64,000 nt of DNA. It comes from Polytrichum commune. Lineage: Eukaryota; Streptophyta; Polytrichopsida; Polytrichales; Polytrichaceae. Below the pieces are notes generated by a model that was not told where the DNA came from, did not search any database, and was given only the letters and a program-made list of their open reading frames with translations. The translations under genes were made by a program, and so were the position numbers. The stretch lies in contig OX485803.1 of the NCBI GenBank assembly GCA_950295325.1, positions 74,413,554 through 74,477,553 on the forward strand. Direction: 5' to 3'. Below, piece by piece: positions 1 to 12,200 of this stretch (position 1 is the stretch's first letter; every line of letters begins with the position of its first letter).

Positions 1-360
1 TAAGGTCTTAGATAGTTACATTTTTCGACTAGTTCATTTCCCCTAGGTTATAGAACACATGATTAGTACAAGATGGTTAGCAAATCCAAATCGGGGTCAT
101 ATCCACTTCATGGTTGTTGGAACTTATATAAATATCTTCATTATCAAAGTGAAGATTCTTGTGCTCATCAAAATGCTCATATAGGTTTTCCCATTTTGTT
201 GACTATTAAACCTATAAAACTAATCATATTTTGAGCGCAAATTCCAATCTCTTTTAAACACATGTCTTTTCAATATTTGTTCTTGGAGCTACAACAAACC
301 ACATACCACTCAAGTCGTGGTACTTAAAAAATGAAAAGTAACTGAATAAGGGTTGCCTGC
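1..360 (+). repeat. Dispersed repeat I, copy 1
   Basis: The order AGATGGTTAGCAAATCCA, TTATCAAAGTGAA, CATATAGGTTTTC, GTTGACT and CAACAAACCACATACCACTC is repeated at 63390-63690. A more diverged version lies at 24040-24345. No open frame. From 360 to 1039 I see nothing beyond AT-rich DNA 3' of CLD1. Confidence 0.75.
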
Positions 361-1039
361 CTTCTTATGTAGTTGCACAGGCATGGATCAAGCATCAGGC
401 AAATGGCAAACTACATGTCTCAGACAAGGTAGGTTCATTCAAGGTTGTTGGTCAAACATTCTCAATCAGTGACTCCATTCTAGTGAGGATTTTGTGACTT
501 ACAGGTGGTAAAATTATACTACATTGGAGTAATGAGAGTAGCTGCTAATATTGACTCATATTGGCATACTCCTCTGGACTATGATCATGAGTCTAGTAGC
601 TACATAATTCTTGCTGTGAAGTTTGACTCCAAAAGATGTTGGAAGTATGATTCAAACAGATTATAAATCTGATCTAAATGGCATTGCGGCAAGCATACAA
701 ACCAATCTCATTTCTGCCATCACTTGCAGGTGGTTCTATACATTGACAGTATTAGGATAATGTGCACCTTTGCATATGGGCCACATCCTATATTGAGCAC
801 AACACGTCACACGCCTAGCAAAGCAAAAATGTGACGATATGTGACAATACTGACCAATTAGACATGCGAATTTGTATGCATTTTTTTTCTGCAATCATGC
901 TCTCATGCATCACTTTACGCCACTAGAAGTTTCAGTCAATGATACACAGTTGAAGAGACAATGGTTACAGTACTAGATGCAGTTACAGTCAAATGTGGTC
1001 ATCGTCAACTACATTTCTACAGGTAGTAGAGTCACTCAG

Positions 1040-4000
1040 CTAATCTGAAAATTCTTCCAAGCTTGATGAGATAACTCTTGTTCTAAGCCTTTGCTTAGAG
1101 AACATCTCTATTATACTGTCCCACCAATCCCTCAAGAAACCTTGATGGCCCTTGATCTGGACAGAAACTTGTTTCTCCCGAAGTGTGTGGTGTGAGTATT
1201 CCACCACAAACAAATGCTCGCGAGTCACTGGAGCACTAGCTTTGTGCAGGGCAGGAGACAAAGCGCCTTGAGATTGAATGCTCTCAACCCACTTCCGCAG
1301 CAAGTCATTGACTACCTGCAAACCGAAAGGAAGAAAAACTGCACGTCAAGTACCCATCGCTATTGTGGAAGTGCGGCAAATTCAACAAAATAGGGGGCAC
1401 GATAGACATTGAGATCATCTTCACTTTGAGGCATTTGCAGAACTCCAGTATTCAAACATTCTTATGCATGTGTGAGGACATTCTCTTTCTATTCTATCCT
1501 TAAGTACACACATAAATGCCATTGAGCATAGTCAAGTGGTAAGCTCTCATCCATCAACACCTCATTGTAGCTTATCTTCTTCAGACACAAAGCCTTTTTC
1601 CGTCTACCTAAGCTTCAATTAAAGACGTGCGTCCTAAATGGAATCATTCTTGGGTTATCTGGATTACCTAAGAATTATTTCATTTGCATCAGAACCTTGA
1701 TAGGCAATTTAAGAATGTTATGTGATGTAGTGACAGGAATATCACCTCTGGAGCTTCATGGTGGGGACAATGACCAGCAGGACTCAATTCATAGTAGATT
1801 GCATTAGGGTTCCGTTGCTTCGCACGCTGACCCCAGAATGGCACCACCCATGGATCTTCCTTCCCATAGATCATGCACACAGGTATTTTCTCATCTTTCA
1901 ACCTGTGCAGCTCAGTAAAGAAGTTTGGTAAGACACTTCACAAAAATAATATTTACAGCTAGATCAAGGACCTATGAGCTCTGAACTATTAAATTACATT
2001 TTGACAGGAAAATTGTATCCCGCTGCCATTTACATCAAACAAAGAACTTTGTGTTGACAGTGGCAAAAGAGTTTTCAGTAATTAAAAATATTCAAGTACC
2101 GGATTAGATTTTCGCCAAAATCTGTGTGGGCTCGAGGAGCAAACAAGATGGAGGCGAATGCAGCTGCAGCAGCTGGATGATCTGTGGCCTTTACGATATG
2201 CTTCACTAACTTGTCATCTATGGCTGTGCGGTCAGCATAAACAAGCTCCAGCAGCCTTCGTATAAATTGTGGCTTTCGAAGAAAATTCCACCTGAATCAG
2301 AGTACACAAACACCATCTTTCTTCAAATAACAAACCTATCAAAATCATGTAGACGTAGTAAAAGTGACCTTGTAAAAAGCGTCAAAATTACCTTTTACTG
2401 CATGAGATTTTATGAAAAAAATGGAATACATATGTGCATGTAGCAGCCAGAAAATTTCTAGTAACATTGTACAGGGAAATAACATCACATGTAGGCAATG
2501 AATGTAATCTTCTCACACAACATGAAGATTAAAAGATACAATTACCTTTGGCACATATACTCACAAAAATGAAACACTTCGTAGTTAACTAATGAAGAAC
2601 TTCAGCCAATTAAAGATGAACTCACCAGATTTGCGTTATGATTTTTGCGAAAGCAGGAACAGGGCCCAGCCCTGCCCATGGCACAACCCTTGCCAGCAGG
2701 GGATACCGTCGCGCATTTGGCATAAATGCCCAAAAGGGAGTTGCATTCAACAGAGTGATTCCTTTCACTAAATCTGGCCTTGTTGCTGCAAAGTAGGTGC
2801 CAACATAGCCACCTAGCGAATTTCCAACCACATAGACCGGCCCACCAATAACCTAAATCACATCAAGAATACAACCTTGAAATAAGGTGGCTACAACATG
2901 TTGGGTTCATCATCTTTCCTCCACATACATAATTGACTCTACAATGATTAGAAAATGATTGGTGGTACACACTGACCTCCTCCACGAAAGCTTGAACTTG
3001 GTCTCGCCATGTATCAACTGAATAAACCAGTTCTTGCGCCCAAGGCTCGACAGTTTTTCCAAAGCCCCAATCACCTAGTTCTGCTTTCACCTGGCCTTCA
3101 ACAACCTCCTCTATTTGTTGCTCTGATGCAGGGGCCGGATCGTGAGATGGCCAAGAATTTCCCTGGCCCAAAAAATCCATGGCCCACACACGATACTCCT
3201 GCCCAAGTTCTCGAAGCTGTTGGTCATAGTGGAAAGACCCAACTCCAAACCCTGGAAGGAGTAGCAGTGCAGGTGCGTTGTTGTTCTCCTGACCTGCCAC
3301 AAATCTAGCCTTCAGAGTACAGAAAAGTATGAACAAAACAACAATACAAACCTCAATGATCCTTGATATGTTTTCTGTTGCTTGACATGTTTGACATATC
3401 TGACAATCAACAGGATTGCAAACATATGAGTGAAATTTTATAAGGATCACTTTGCAAAATTGACCAATCCACATACTAAAAAATGTGCACAAAAGGGGGA
3501 AGAACAAGCCATCACTAGTAAACAAAGCTTCCCCTCTTTCACAGCTGAAATAACAGTGACACAAGCTGCACAATTTTTCTTCTACTTCAAGTCGCAAAAA
3601 TAACATACTAGAATGAGAAACCACATAGAAGTACTGCATGGAGTTAATTGAAGTTCTGTCAGGATGCCATTGAGTGCAACCTTACTGGGGTGCTGAGACC
3701 AATAAATCAAATCAATTTAGGTATTTGAGCCAAGAAACTCATACCATAATTCCAAATTGATAGTAGAAATTGTTGCTGTAAAGGAGCACATCAAAAGCCA
3801 GGAGAGCAAGACAAAGGAGAAAAATGAAAACCAGACACTCACAATGCGAGAAATAGGTGGGTGATGTATATGCCTGCTTTTTCATAGTGGACATGCCATC
3901 TATGCCGCCATTCCCATATTTGACTGGAGATTGGTACGCCATTACAATTATCAACTCCCCGAATTCCCTTCAGCCGAGTTTCCCTTGGAAGGATTTCCTC

Positions 4001-4928
4001 AGGGTGTTGAGCAGCAGCAATTTCTTCTTCTTCGGTTAAAAGTCCGACCTCAACAATGTCCATTCCTCCCTTGGCCCTCAACTCCCATGTGCATCCTGAA
4101 CGTTCCACGTTTGAGTTTTTGATGCCATACTCAGGTGAATTGAAATTGGAGATGATTTTGGTTGCTGTCCACCTGTGTCCATTTGAGGCTCGTCCACGCT
4201 CTGCATCAAAAATGTGGGACATCAGTTCTCGGAGCTCAACCATCGTGCAATTCCATCCAGCCAAAACCATGAGAAGTCCCAAATTTCAAGACAAAAGCTG
4301 CATATCTTCTGCCACGCTCTGCATCAAATGTGGGACATCAGTTCTTAAAGCTCATTCATCATGCAATTCCATCCAACCAAAACCATGAGAAGTCCCAAAT
4401 TACGAGACAAAAGCTTCAATCCTTCTAAAACGCTCTGCATTATATGTGGGACATCAGTTCTTGGAGCGCAATCATCATGCAATTCCATTCAGCCAAAACC
4501 TTGAGAATCCCCGAATTTCAGGACAAAAGCTTCAAACCTTCTGCAAATCCATCCAGCTCAGAAAACCCTAAAAACAACTTCTCTGCTTCTTAGGCCGCAG
4601 TGCACATGTTTGTGAACCCTGAATCCTAAATCCTGGACCATATCCCACTCAATTCAGCTCCCAGTTTGAAAACCACATGACAAAACAAATAAAAATAAAG
4701 GGGTCAATTACATAACACCGGAACCACGAGGTCTGTCTGCTTACTTGCCGCAACTGAGCTCCAAGTTTGGCAATTGCCACCCCCCAAGAGCTTGAAGGAA
4801 GGTGGCAAACTTAGCAGCATAGCAACCCCAGCAACACAGGACGAAGAAGGAGACGAGGAAGCAGTTTGAGGGTGAATTGTGACGACATGCTTGAGAGCCA
4901 ATTGCTGCGGCGACAAGCACACCAACAT
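1040..4928 (-). CDS. CLD1: Chlorophyll dephytylase CLD1-like alpha/beta hydrolase, 7 coding exons
   Basis: Members of this plastid family remove phytol from chlorophyll during photosystem II repair and chlorophyll turnover. Exons (minus strand): 4745-4928, 3874-4095, 2977-3293, 2626-2852, 2100-2291, 1746-1902, 1040-1315. They sum to 1575 nt (524 aa) and every phase matches. Residues 1 to about 62 are Ser/Ala-rich with few acidic residues, as in a transit peptide. The hydrolase fold begins at ALLLLPGFGVGSFHY (144-158). The nucleophile elbow is GNSLGG with Ser253, the acid is Asp397 in YGKEDPW, and the base is His425 in SPAGHCPH. NSLGGYV, LLNATPFW and SPAGHCPH agree with the Arabidopsis protein as I remember it. 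The start is the first in-frame ATG; the reading frame upstream has none. The intron after 3874 uses a GC donor. Expression from the intact triad is inferred. Confidence 0.93.
4197..4555. repeat. Three-copy tandem repeat of about 117 bp in CLD1 intron 1
   Basis: The phrase CGCTCTGCATCAAA recurs at 4197, 4315 and 4431 (periods 118 and 116). Each copy continues through GTGGGACATCAGTTCT, a block containing CAATTCCATCCAGCC, and GACAAAAGCT. The copies differ by scattered substitutions, so the array is not recent. It lies wholly inside the first CLD1 intron. Confidence 0.85.
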
Positions 4929-5219
4929 CGCTGCAACCGCAAAATTTCCTTCACACAATCTAAACCGGTGAATTTGTGGGCTACCTAGTGTTGATTCTTT
5001 CCACAATCAGTATCCGAGATAAGTTTTGGCCCACTTGTGATGCAAACTTTAAAACTTGGGACATCATTCATCTAATCTGTTAGCATATTTCGGACCAGCA
5101 TCATTTAAAAAAAGGAATTCAAACATTCTGGTCACCTCCGTCACTGCAACGAGCCGGATTGTAGCGAGTTTAGTCGAAACAAAACATGTCAGGAGTCCCT
5201 GAAGGACAGTGATGCAGTG

Positions 5220-5411
5220 TCCGGGGAAATTTTTGGGCATAGTTGGTTGAGATCCTAGTGTTTCCAAGTCCAACCGGCTATATGTGGACATCTTTCGGTT
5301 TTGCTTTATTGAATTAGGGTATTTTCTATAAATTCCTCTAAAATGATGGGTAATTTTCCTGAAGTCTGGACGTCAACCGGTTCATCTGTTACTAGTAGCC
5401 GGTTCTCCCTG
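5220..5411 (+). mobile_element. MITE family A, copy 1, upstream of CLD1
   Basis: About 190 bp, starting at CCGGGGAAATTTTTGGGCAT and ending near GCCGGTTCTCCCTG. It matches the better-preserved copies at 31237 and 31851 almost throughout. The inner motifs CAACCGGTT and TAGTGTTT are shared. It lies about 290 bp upstream of the CLD1 start codon, so it may be in the promoter or 5' leader. Confidence 0.8.
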
Positions 5412-6242
5412 TTTATTGCAGTCATGGAGATGGAAGGGTAAAGCACACTAACTTAAATTGTCTTATTAGAATAGAATCACCTATTTCCGATCAGGACCCC
5501 ATCAAGAATCTATAAAGTATCAAAATTTTGAGCAGGTTGGGACTAATTTTGGTAAAAACAATTGTGAGTGGTTAAAACAAGGTTTCACGTTGCATGGCTT
5601 GGGTTTTGTGCATAGTAGGACATGATTGCCAACTGTCACATTAATTAGAGCATGAGATATTGAGAATGTCAAAGTTTTCAAAACTGATCAATAGCAAATA
5701 TTTTCATGGGTTTGTAGGTCATAATCTAGACCCCAGAAGGGTATTTATTTTCACTTCTATGAAAGATTTTAACATATGCTTACAATTCAAAAGCAACTCC
5801 AAAAGAGTGTTTAGAACTTAAAATTGTTTTAGGCTTAAGTCAAAAATTCCAAAGAGTTGCGGGTGCTACTGAGAGGAAAAAGGATTGCATGCAATTTCCA
5901 AGAGTCTCCAGTTTGTAAAACCTAGAAACCAAATGCAAACTCTAAAAATAATAAACAAGGTAGTCATTGAGGACTATTACCGTATGACAACAATCGATGA
6001 AAACACGAGTTACATGAAACTAACACATCTATTGTCAATTATTATTTTAGACCTTAGGGCCACCTTTTGTGCATTTACATTTAATTCAAAATTCTTAATA
6101 GCCTTTCTAAATGTACACACTAGGAAAACAAAATCTCTTCCCTTTTGTATATTTTGTACGCTAATGCCTTTATTAGTACCCCTTCTTACACTCATGTTAG
6201 TTTATATGTTGTATGAAGTGTCCACCCCTTGAGGTAGAATCT
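5412..6242. other. Intergenic, no gene seen
   Basis: AT-rich sequence with short frames only. The segment at 5490-5620 resembles 49745-49850 (shared phrase GACCCCATC followed by AGAATCTATA), which suggests another old dispersed repeat. Confidence 0.5.
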
Positions 6243-6585
6243 CTCAAGTGATCAATTATGGGCGGCTCTACCTTAGTGTGGGTAAAACATTAGCATGAAA
6301 ATCATCAGCGTGGGCCACCCAATTGTTTTAGTCCGAGTGGATATAATGTGGGTCCAAGTCCCTGGGTCTTTCCCCAAGTCTTCTTAGAGACTTCTGACCA
6401 ACATGTTCAAAATTGGTTCAAAGACAACAATTTCATAAAATAAGATATCATTCAATCAATATCCTAGAAAAACAATTAATGTGGTCCACCCTAATTTACA
6501 ACAAGAGATTTGAGGCGGGTTGAAAACTAATGTGGGTTCTAGAGAACTACTATATATGGCCCACATTAATTGATTATCTGCTGTT
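6243..6585 (+). repeat. Dispersed element C, copy 1
   Basis: Contains GTGTGGGTAAAACATTAG, GCGTGGGCCACCC, TAATGTGGGTCCAAGTCCCT and GTCTTCTTAGAGAC. The same blocks occur in reverse orientation around 27280-27445. It ends near GGCCCACATTAATTG, so it may have inverted ends built on GTGGGCC, but the termini are not sharp. Confidence 0.55.
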
Positions 6586-7059
6586 CTTGTGAAGGTTCTT
6601 ATTGGGAAAATAATCATTTTCACAGATAAAATAGTTTGGATTGGAGTACTTGGACATGACTACAGAATAACTTTCTCAACACGACAAAAATGATTGTAGC
6701 TGCCTATTTGGTGATGAACTAATGCTCGCGATCGTAACACAACCTTGAGCACTACTACATACTTAACTCAAAGACTCCAAATACATTGTAGCAAGATGCT
6801 ATTGTGTGGATGCATACACAAAGGTCTTTGATAGAATCGATGCAATTTGATACACATATGGACCGATATGAACGACTGGGCCTAAGTTACATCTTGAAAA
6901 TCACCTGAAAAATTTGGTATTTCATCAAACTCCTTAACTCACTTCGGAAAGTTTCTCATCCCAACCTGCAAACGACATGAAATTCCACTATGCTTTAATT
7001 GACAAATTCTCTATGTAGCAACCCACCAATCAAATTAAAGTAAACAGGCCTAGTTGGGT

Positions 7060-7275
7060 TACTTAATTATATCATACACCTATGTTTGAGTGGTGTATTG
7101 TTGGATGTGCATCTAAAATTATACCAAAAAAAGGATGTGTATGGGAACAGGGCCACTCATATATGTTCGGGTGCTCAATAAAAGTTCCCATTTTGGAGAG
7201 GGCACATTTAGAGATAATGTGTCCCTGGCCGATATGGTTATGGTCTGCGAGCTCAAGCAACTAGAGGTAGTTATA
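7060..7275 (-). repeat. Possible diverged copy of repeat I, reverse orientation
   Basis: Read on the minus strand it contains ACACCACTCAAACATAGGTG and then AAGTAACC, in the order seen in repeat I at 24290-24345 and 63650-63690. Identity looks low and the boundaries are guesses. Confidence 0.4.
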
Positions 7276-7280
7276 AAGTA

Positions 7281-7374
7281 CTCCCTCCGTCTCCGTCTCA
7301 AAATTATTGTCCGACAAACATTTTGGGATATTAAAAATCCGGGGAGTAGGACAATAATTTTGGGATGGAGGGAG
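7281..7374 (+). mobile_element. Stowaway-like MITE (Tc1/mariner type)
   Basis: Starts CTCCCTCCGTCTCCGTCTCA and ends TTTTGGGATGGAGGGAG, an imperfect terminal inverted repeat. TA dinucleotides flank both sides (7279-7280 and 7375-7376), the target duplication expected for Tc1/mariner MITEs. Length is 94 bp. Ends of this CTCCCTCCGTCCC type are the classical Stowaway/Tc1-mariner signature. Confidence 0.9.
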
Positions 7375-7732
7375 TAAATAGCAGAGGGTTTGGGGTTTCT
7401 TGCTCTTTTGTGGTAACTCCGTTATTAACGATTTTAGAAGACTTCCTGTGCAAGTTCGCAAATTCTTCTTTGTTCTGTATGTTCAGGAATTGCGAATGTT
7501 ATTTGTGCATAGTGAGGTGTCAATGTATTGTCAAAGTGGTGAATTTCACCACGGCTGGCCACCCTTGAGCTGCTTCTTCCTGACGCGTTATACTTCGTTA
7601 CCATCCAAAGTATGGGATATATAGCTTCTCTGAGTTGTTGTTCAAGAGCTTAGTGACATTATGATCTAAGAGTTTGTCGATATTTATGGGGGTGATTTAT
7701 GCATGACAGGTGTTTGATGCAGAGTACCAGAA

Positions 7733-7980
7733 CAGAGCTATTGGGGTCCGGCGAGGAAATCACAGGGTGGATGGATGCAGTGGTGAATGCCACTAAACCA
7801 CAATTCGATGAAGTGCATGTAGTGTTGTCCGCATTTGTGAAGCAGCTACAAAGATGGCACAGATATGGCTTAAGAGCTTCACCTGGGATAAGTTTACAAA
7901 TAGAAAATTGGTCACCATGGGGTTGGAGGATGACAAAACTAGGTTCTCCTAACTTAGTAACAGTCTCACTACCAGGGTGA
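7733..7980 (+). other. Possible exon or gene remnant
   Basis: After a candidate acceptor (TTTGATGCAG) there is an open frame beginning STRTELLGSGEEITGWMDAV and continuing for about 80 residues with protein-like composition. I find no partner exon, start codon context or recognisable domain, and I do not recognise the sequence. It may be a chance frame or a TE fragment. Confidence 0.25.
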
Positions 7981-9040
7981 AATGTGCCAGAAGTTTGGCA
8001 ATAACTTCATAATCCCAAAGGAGCATTTCTGCCCTCTGGATTTCTCTCCCATTAGTCCAGAGGAGTCCACATTAGTGGCCATAATTGTGCCGTACTCTCT
8101 CAATTTCGTACCTACTAGATAGGAAAAATTGGGCGGCTTGTCTGGAGTAGCATGTTCAATTCGCCAACTTGACGGCCCCTCTCGGTCATCTCACTCCCCA
8201 AAGTTGGTTACGAAGAACCCCTCCATGTCAATCTCATTGGCAAAAAGCAACCCTGATATTTTCATATCACGTCCGGTTGTTCCATTTCCCATCACATTTC
8301 TGTGTGTACAGTGCCCTAAAGTGTGCTCAACCTCCACACGCCTACATTTTCATAATTATAGCTTGCCTACATGAATTAACTAGTTGTCATTTTGTTGCAA
8401 CCTAAATCATATGTGATGGAGTGGAAAGGATATTCAAGAATTGATTTGCCACCTCCCGAAAAAGCTAGGCCCACCATAATAACGGTTTATATCATCTTGG
8501 AGACAAAAGTCCATGATTTGAAATGTGGTGGATGGGATTGAACTATTTTTTGTTGAGCAGTATTCTAAACATTTGAATGTAGATGGGATGGCTCAAAATA
8601 GGAATCCTTTGGACTTTTGCCCGGTAATCAAAGACAAACTCTCCGTAATGGGAACAAACATGTAGGAGGCCCACCTCGCCGCATTACATACATGTTATTT
8701 CTCATTACGAATGCTTCTTTCGGTTACCTGGTCCATATTGTTGCATCAAACTACTAAGTTACTGATTTTAGAAGCATGCTAGAAACTGGATGATGTTTTG
8801 CAGAGGTGACTGACTAGCAGTATCTACCAAAAGGGATTGTACAGGTTTAAGAGTCATTCATGTCATCCAGGACTGATATATTTTGCTCGCTCTGATCCCC
8901 ACATGTCATGAACCTCGATAGAAATCAGTGCAAGTTGTGGAATCCACTTTTGAAAGTGAACGATTCCAAAATCCGCCTGATTGGTCAATTTGGAATTCAT
9001 TCAGTTGCGAAGGCGGTATCCACCAACTGCACGAACTTGT
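7981..9040. other. Intergenic, no gene seen
   Basis: Only short overlapping frames without splice-compatible partners. No repeat recognised from other parts of the window. Confidence 0.4.
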
Positions 9041-9250
9041 ATCTAGGTTTATGAAAAGTGGTGAACAGACTGGGCATCAAGATCGTCAGATGAAAAAAGG
9101 TATCGGGTTTCCAAGTATCACCTACTCACTGATGGGTGAAATTTAGCATTATCTTCATGAAAAGTGTTGAACAGACTCGGCATCAAGATCGTCAGGTGAA
9201 GAAGGGTGGCGGGTTTCCAAGCATCACCTGCTCGCTGATGTATGAACTTA
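9040..9250. repeat. Two-copy tandem repeat of about 108 bp
   Basis: CATCAAGATCGTCAG occurs at about 9073 and 9181. Each is followed by GGGTTTCCAAG, ATCACCT and CTCGCTGATG or a close variant. It lies just downstream of the CENP-C stop codon, in the probable 3' flank. Confidence 0.8.
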
Positions 9251-9274
9251 AGTATCATCTTCCGCTCCATGCTG

Positions 9275-12200
9275 CTACTGTGCCGCAAGCCGCAGCAAGT
9301 CTGTATATTTGTCATCTACAAATGAATCAATGTAAAACTTATGGACCTTGTTATCTCCACGATTTGGCTTGGGCTTTGGCCAGATGGGATCTGGTGACAT
9401 GGTCTTGATACCAATCAGTGTGCACAGAGCTGTGAAAAGAACAAGAGTCACAAATTAAACCAATGCTTTACTAAACTCGATCAAGAAGTCAATGTGAATA
9501 GAGGGAATCCCTTGGCTGACCAAGTGGAGGCCATTAATCAGCTGCTACGCATTGAAACAGTCCTATATGTGTATGTAGGGACATGCTAAACAGATTGCCA
9601 ACCTGGACATCAAAAACCAGGATGAAGGAGAAAATACACTGGATCTGCTTTCCATTGGACTCAGCAGATAGTTGAAGCTCTGTCCTAGATTAGTTGCTTT
9701 TACATTCAGTACGAATGTATTAGAAAGGTCACACGGTATATACCCTAGAGAACAAAAACATTAGTCACAAAAAAATTCAGAAGGTATTAGCCAGCTTACT
9801 GCTATGAACGCGCCCATACATCATCTTCTCGCCCCTCCACCAGTCTAACGGCTTAGACTTGATGCGTGTGCTTATCCTTCGGCCCTCGCTCCATCGAGTA
9901 CCAGCATCTGGAGGGTCGACAACAGAATGACATCAGTAGAGATCTGACAACGTCACCAAGGACGGGCCAACGACATTGACACTATCAGACGTCAGAGGTG
10001 CAATGTTCGACCGTCCAGTAATACAGTGCCCCCACAGAATTTACACCATGTTAAACGATTGAATCGAAATGAGTAAAGGGTGTCATCAAATGTGGTATCT
10101 CCATCATTTATGCTAGCAATGATTAATACCTCAATAACATCATTTACTCGAGCTAAATGAGGTAGTTCTAATCTCAATCATTCACTCGGTATCATGTTTA
10201 CTGGTTAAATGGCATCTATGATTCGTTGACCAAATGGACTATTCGTGTGTACCATATCCACCCATGTTTCCTCGACAGAGCGAAAGACTACTAGGCGATA
10301 GGCATCTATTAACCATAAGGGCAACCTCACCTATTGGACTGCCGAGATTTACGGTCTTCCCTCTTTTCTTGCGATTCAGTTTTCTAGAGTCGTCTACAGG
10401 CCTAGAGTCACAATTCTCCTTGCCATCCACAATATGAGCCATCAATAGGTTTGGTTGCTCCGCACGTGTTGGCTTTACCAAAGCCTAGGGACCACAGAAA
10501 CAAAGTCAGTATAGAAAGGCGAGGAGTGATTGTCGTTCATGTTCACAAGACATGTCCTACATAACCTCTAACATTTACATAAACTATCGGTCATCTTTCA
10601 ATCACTGTTATCAATCATGTAAGTGGTTACAGAAACATTGATGCCCATGACCCGTTAACGCCAAAAATGAATCCTGACTTGTAGCCACCTCTTCATACTA
10701 ACAAGGGTATAATACCTCCTCAACTGAAGGTAGAGTGTTAATCCACTGAGTTCCTGGACAGGACATATCGTCTAGAGAGGCGTTGACCATGTTACCTTCT
10801 GACCCTGCACCCACATTCATACCTTCACAAGAGTTGATCAATCAGAAATAAGAGGCTTGGAAGATTCAAGAACGTGGAGTTAGAAATAAGGTAAAAGAGA
10901 ACTGCAATTTGGATAATCTGGAAGCATCATTGCAAGACTATCAAGAGCATATATCGACTTATCATGGAAATGTTTTGAAACTAACAATGTCTTCTATATC
11001 GAACCAACTGAGGTATGTCCATGACTTGGCATAACTCGGCCTGGTATCTCTATTATCCTTTGCTAAAACGAGTTTTCCAATCTCCTTTACTAAAAATGAT
11101 GCAATGTAAATCTGGAAAGAATAGCTCATGTTACCTTCAACAGTGTCGCAATGCTCACCACTAACTTGAGCCGGATTATTGATGTCGACTCTATAATCCT
11201 CATCCTGGAGAGAGTGGCAACCTATGTTGATGAGCAATGAGGCAAGCAGAGAATAGGAGTCACGTAAATAGGTCCTTGTAAATATGACGCTCTGGTGCTC
11301 GTGGGTAGAAATGTCCAAATCAATTGCCCAGAGGAAGAACTGTTCGTGCACCAGAAAGTAATTTGTTTATTGAACAGCATCCGTCTCGACTTACCTGGCC
11401 AATAAGCGGACACTTAGAGTCTTTTCTTTCCTCTGCCTGCTGGTCGCTTGCAAATTTGCTCCCAGATCCATATACCGCAGTGTTCTCCAACCCAGCATCC
11501 TAGAGAACATGTCATCGAATGAGATGCAGAAAAATAAACCTTTGGTACTTTTCTGCTAAATGGAAAGGCGAAATGGTATAATGACCTGCAGTTAGCAATG
11601 AGCAATAGAGTTCTTGCAATGTGGAGTAGTAGACCTTATTAGATGTTGAACTGTCGCTGACAAATGCCAAACGTCGCTGACTCGATTCAACACTTTTCCC
11701 CCTTCTGCTATAACGGTGTCCAAGATTTGATAGAGGTTTCAAAGGAGGCGATGAAGAGGACTCCATGTCAACATCATAGATGCCTCCTTCTATATTGGAC
11801 ACAGCCATAGTCTTTTCCAGAGGATGATTCTTTGGCAAAGGTTGAGAATGATGGATATGTTGTGGGCCCTTTATGAGCGCTGAATCATGGCCAGAGTTTC
11901 CCTGTTCACGAGCATTTGCGTGTGATTTCTTCGAACCTGGAACTTCGTTTCCAGAGGTTGAGGGACCGTGGACAAAGTCCTGTGGTGAGGGAGTGGAGCA
12001 AGTTCTCTCTGGTGGATTGTTTGTGCTTGACAAATTTTCAGCTTCTGATAGAGATAATCGTTTCTGTGGAGTCGGATTCACTGAGACCCTTCGACTCTGG
12101 TTCTTCAGCAACGCACTCTTCAATCGATTTCCTGGTTCGGTATCACTCGCCATCCCAAATTGTTCGGGAAGAGGTACCCGTGGCAAAAGACCTGGCGGAC

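Noticed and set aside
2863-3639. Long minus-strand frame of 258 codons as one exon of the hydrolase
   Set aside because: Only 2977-3293 shows hydrolase similarity. The extra N-terminal part is hydrophobic intron sequence, and a splice acceptor at 3293 restores the family alignment.
10698-10715. Stop codon TAG at 10698-10700 as the end of CENP-C
   Set aside because: The exon reaching it has a donor (GAGGAG-GTATTA) at 10716, and three further in-phase exons downstream carry the CENP-C motif and tail.
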